From the NCBI RefSeq assembly GCF_000768345.1, contig NZ_AVPS01000005.1, positions 1 through 64,000 on the forward strand: DNA of 64,000 nt. Direction: 5' to 3'. The position numbers and the translations under genes are program-made. The notes under the pieces are model-generated. The model did no database searches and was not told the DNA's origin. It saw nothing but the letters and a program-made list of their open reading frames with translations. Of the stretch, positions 62,978 through 64,000 are shown piece after piece. The stretch is from Lysobacter concretionis Ko07 = DSM 16239. GTDB lineage: Bacteria; Pseudomonadota; Gammaproteobacteria; Xanthomonadales; Xanthomonadaceae. Within the stretch, counting starts at the first letter, position 1. Each line of letters opens with the position of its first letter.

Positions 62978-64000
62978 ATGGATAGCGCCGCCACCGACGA
63001 GGTGCTGCTGGATCAATTGCAGCGGGCGGCATTCGGGTACTTTCTGCAGGCCTTCAACCCGGCCAACGGGTTGGTCGCCGACACCAGCCGGGCGAACTCG
63101 CCCTGCAGCATCGCCGTGGTCGGGTTCGCCCTGTCGGCCTATCCAATCGCGGTGGAACGCGGCTGGATCGAACGCGACGAAGCCGTCCGTCGCGTGTTGG
63201 CATCGCTGCGGTTCTTCCACGACAGCGACCAGAGCGGCAGTGCGACGGCGACCGGCTACAAGGGGCTGTATTACCACTTCCTCGACATGCACACCGGCGC
63301 GCGCGTGTGGCGCTCGGAGTTGTCGACGATCGACTCGGCGCTGCTGATCGCCGGCGCGCTGACGGCGCGGTGCTATTTCGATGCCGACATCGCCGAGGAG
63401 GCCGAATTGCGGAAACTCGCCGACGTGCTGTATCGACGTGTGGACTGGCATTGGGCCAGTGATGGCAAGCCCACCATCCGTCAGGGCTGGAAGCCCGAAT
63501 GCGGGTTTCTGCATTACGGCTGGGATGGCTACGACGAGGGCATCATTCTCTATGTGCTGGCATCCGGCTCGCCGACCCACCCGATCGACAACTCGCATTA
63601 CGAGGCGTGGACGGCGACCTACCAGTGGGAGAACCTGTACGGGCACGACTTCCTCTATGCGGGTCCGTTGTTCGTGCATCAGTTCTCGCATGCGTGGATC
63701 GATTTCCGCGGCATCCAGGACCGCTTCATGCGCGAGAAGGATTGTGATTATTTCGAGAACAGCCGACGCGCCATCGCCGTCCAGCGCGAGTACGCATGGC
63801 GCAACCCGCACGAATTCAGCGGCTACGACGAAAACTGCTGGGGTCTGACCGCCTGCGACGGCCCCGGCGAGGAGCTTCCTGGCCGCGCCCAGAACCTCGG
63901 CCGTCTGTACGGCTACGCCGCGCGCGGCGTGCCATACGGCCCCGACGACGGCACGCTCAGCGGCTGGGCGGCACTGGGCTCGTTGCCTTTCGAGCCGGAG
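62978..64000 (+). CDS. Glucoamylase-like protein (PF10091 type), 3' end outside window
   Basis: The first 341 codons of a protein of the putative glucoamylase group. It reads MDSAATDEVLLDQLQRAAFG, FLQAFNPANGLVADTS, ATGYKGLYYHFLDM, ELSTIDSALLIAGALTA, WKPECGFLHYGWDGYDEG, then WENLYGHDFLYAGPLFVHQFSHAWIDF and YAWRNPHEFSGYDENCWG. This domain is also the middle module of cyclic beta-glucan synthases. There is no signal peptide at this start. The stop lies beyond the window. It starts 287 bases from the divergent GH94 gene, which suggests shared regulation and beta-glucan metabolism. Confidence 0.85.
   Translation, partial: MDSAATDEVLLDQLQRAAFGYFLQAFNPANGLVADTSRANSPCSIAVVGFALSAYPIAVERGWIERDEAVRRVLASLRFFHDSDQSGSATATGYKGLYYHFLDMHTGARVWRSELSTIDSALLIAGALTARCYFDADIAEEAELRKLADVLYRRVDWHWASDGKPTIRQGWKPECGFLHYGWDGYDEGIILYVLASGSPTHPIDNSHYEAWTATYQWENLYGHDFLYAGPLFVHQFSHAWIDFRGIQDRFMREKDCDYFENSRRAIAVQREYAWRNPHEFSGYDENCWGLTACDGPGEELPGRAQNLGRLYGYAARGVPYGPDDGTLSGWAALGSLPFEPE

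Overview
The window is GC-rich DNA from a gammaproteobacterium, most likely a member of the Xanthomonadaceae (Lysobacter, Luteimonas or Xanthomonas type). The clues are a copLAB-type copper operon, a Xanthomonad-style TonB receptor with PepSY partners, BPSL0761 and CopL family proteins, and dispersed 'AGCGGACGT' intergenic repeats. No rRNA, tRNA or CRISPR array was recognised.

Layout. (1) 1-8795, all on the minus strand: a large copper-handling operon, copL-copA-copB-cytochrome c-NTF2-like-DUF411-Cys-rich four-helix protein-copC-copD-tatA-DUF411-copper P-type ATPase (cut by the window edge). (2) 8910-13803, minus: histidine utilisation, hutC-hutU-hutH-hutG, with two HutC-like operator half-palindromes upstream. 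(3) 13954-19788, plus: a second CopL-like protein, a TonB-dependent receptor, and two PepSY membrane proteins, the second fused to a ferredoxin/NADH-reductase module. This looks like a metal uptake and reduction cassette. (4) 20034-31350: a mosaic with a JetD (Wadjet) remnant, a small tyrosine recombinase, a quinol monooxygenase, a UvrA paralogue, a truncated IS3 element that broke a BPSL0761 gene, a LytS/LytTR two-component pair and a divergent secreted hydrolase. This stretch is bracketed by two copies of a 180-bp repeat with a palindromic core.

(5) 31350-51210 is a defence island. After an IS30 remnant come, on the minus strand, a Hachiman pair (HamA nuclease and HamB helicase) with a co-transcribed Mrr-like nuclease, then a 1429-residue NACHT/STAND-like ATPase carrying a C-terminal PD-(D/E)XK-like motif. 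An intact IS3 element and a GIY-YIG protein follow. Last, on the plus strand, a two-gene unit overlaps: a 480-residue putative nuclease and a 1572-residue Mrr-STAND protein of Avs type. Six different nuclease-like proteins lie within about 19 kb. The NACHT-nuclease and the nuclease/Mrr-STAND pair are the best candidates for little-described systems.

(6) 51237-54006: a divergent tyrosine recombinase and KfrA-like coiled-coil protein resembling the TnpS/TnpT resolution module of Tn4651-type Tn3-family transposons. A clear inverted-repeat core site lies between them, followed by a truncated KfrA paralogue. At 54219-54246 there is a near-canonical dif (XerCD) site, so the island appears to sit beside the replication terminus. 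(7) 54340-64000: backbone genes, namely YgiB/YgiC-like proteins, a small Lys-rich protein, DUF488, a Rieske/FAD reductase, a GH94 phosphorylase-like protein and, divergently, a glucoamylase-like protein cut by the window end. The last two correspond to modules that are fused in cyclic beta-glucan synthases (NdvB).

Functions come from reading motifs by eye. No database search was run, and start codons are choices based on ribosome-binding sites and family length.
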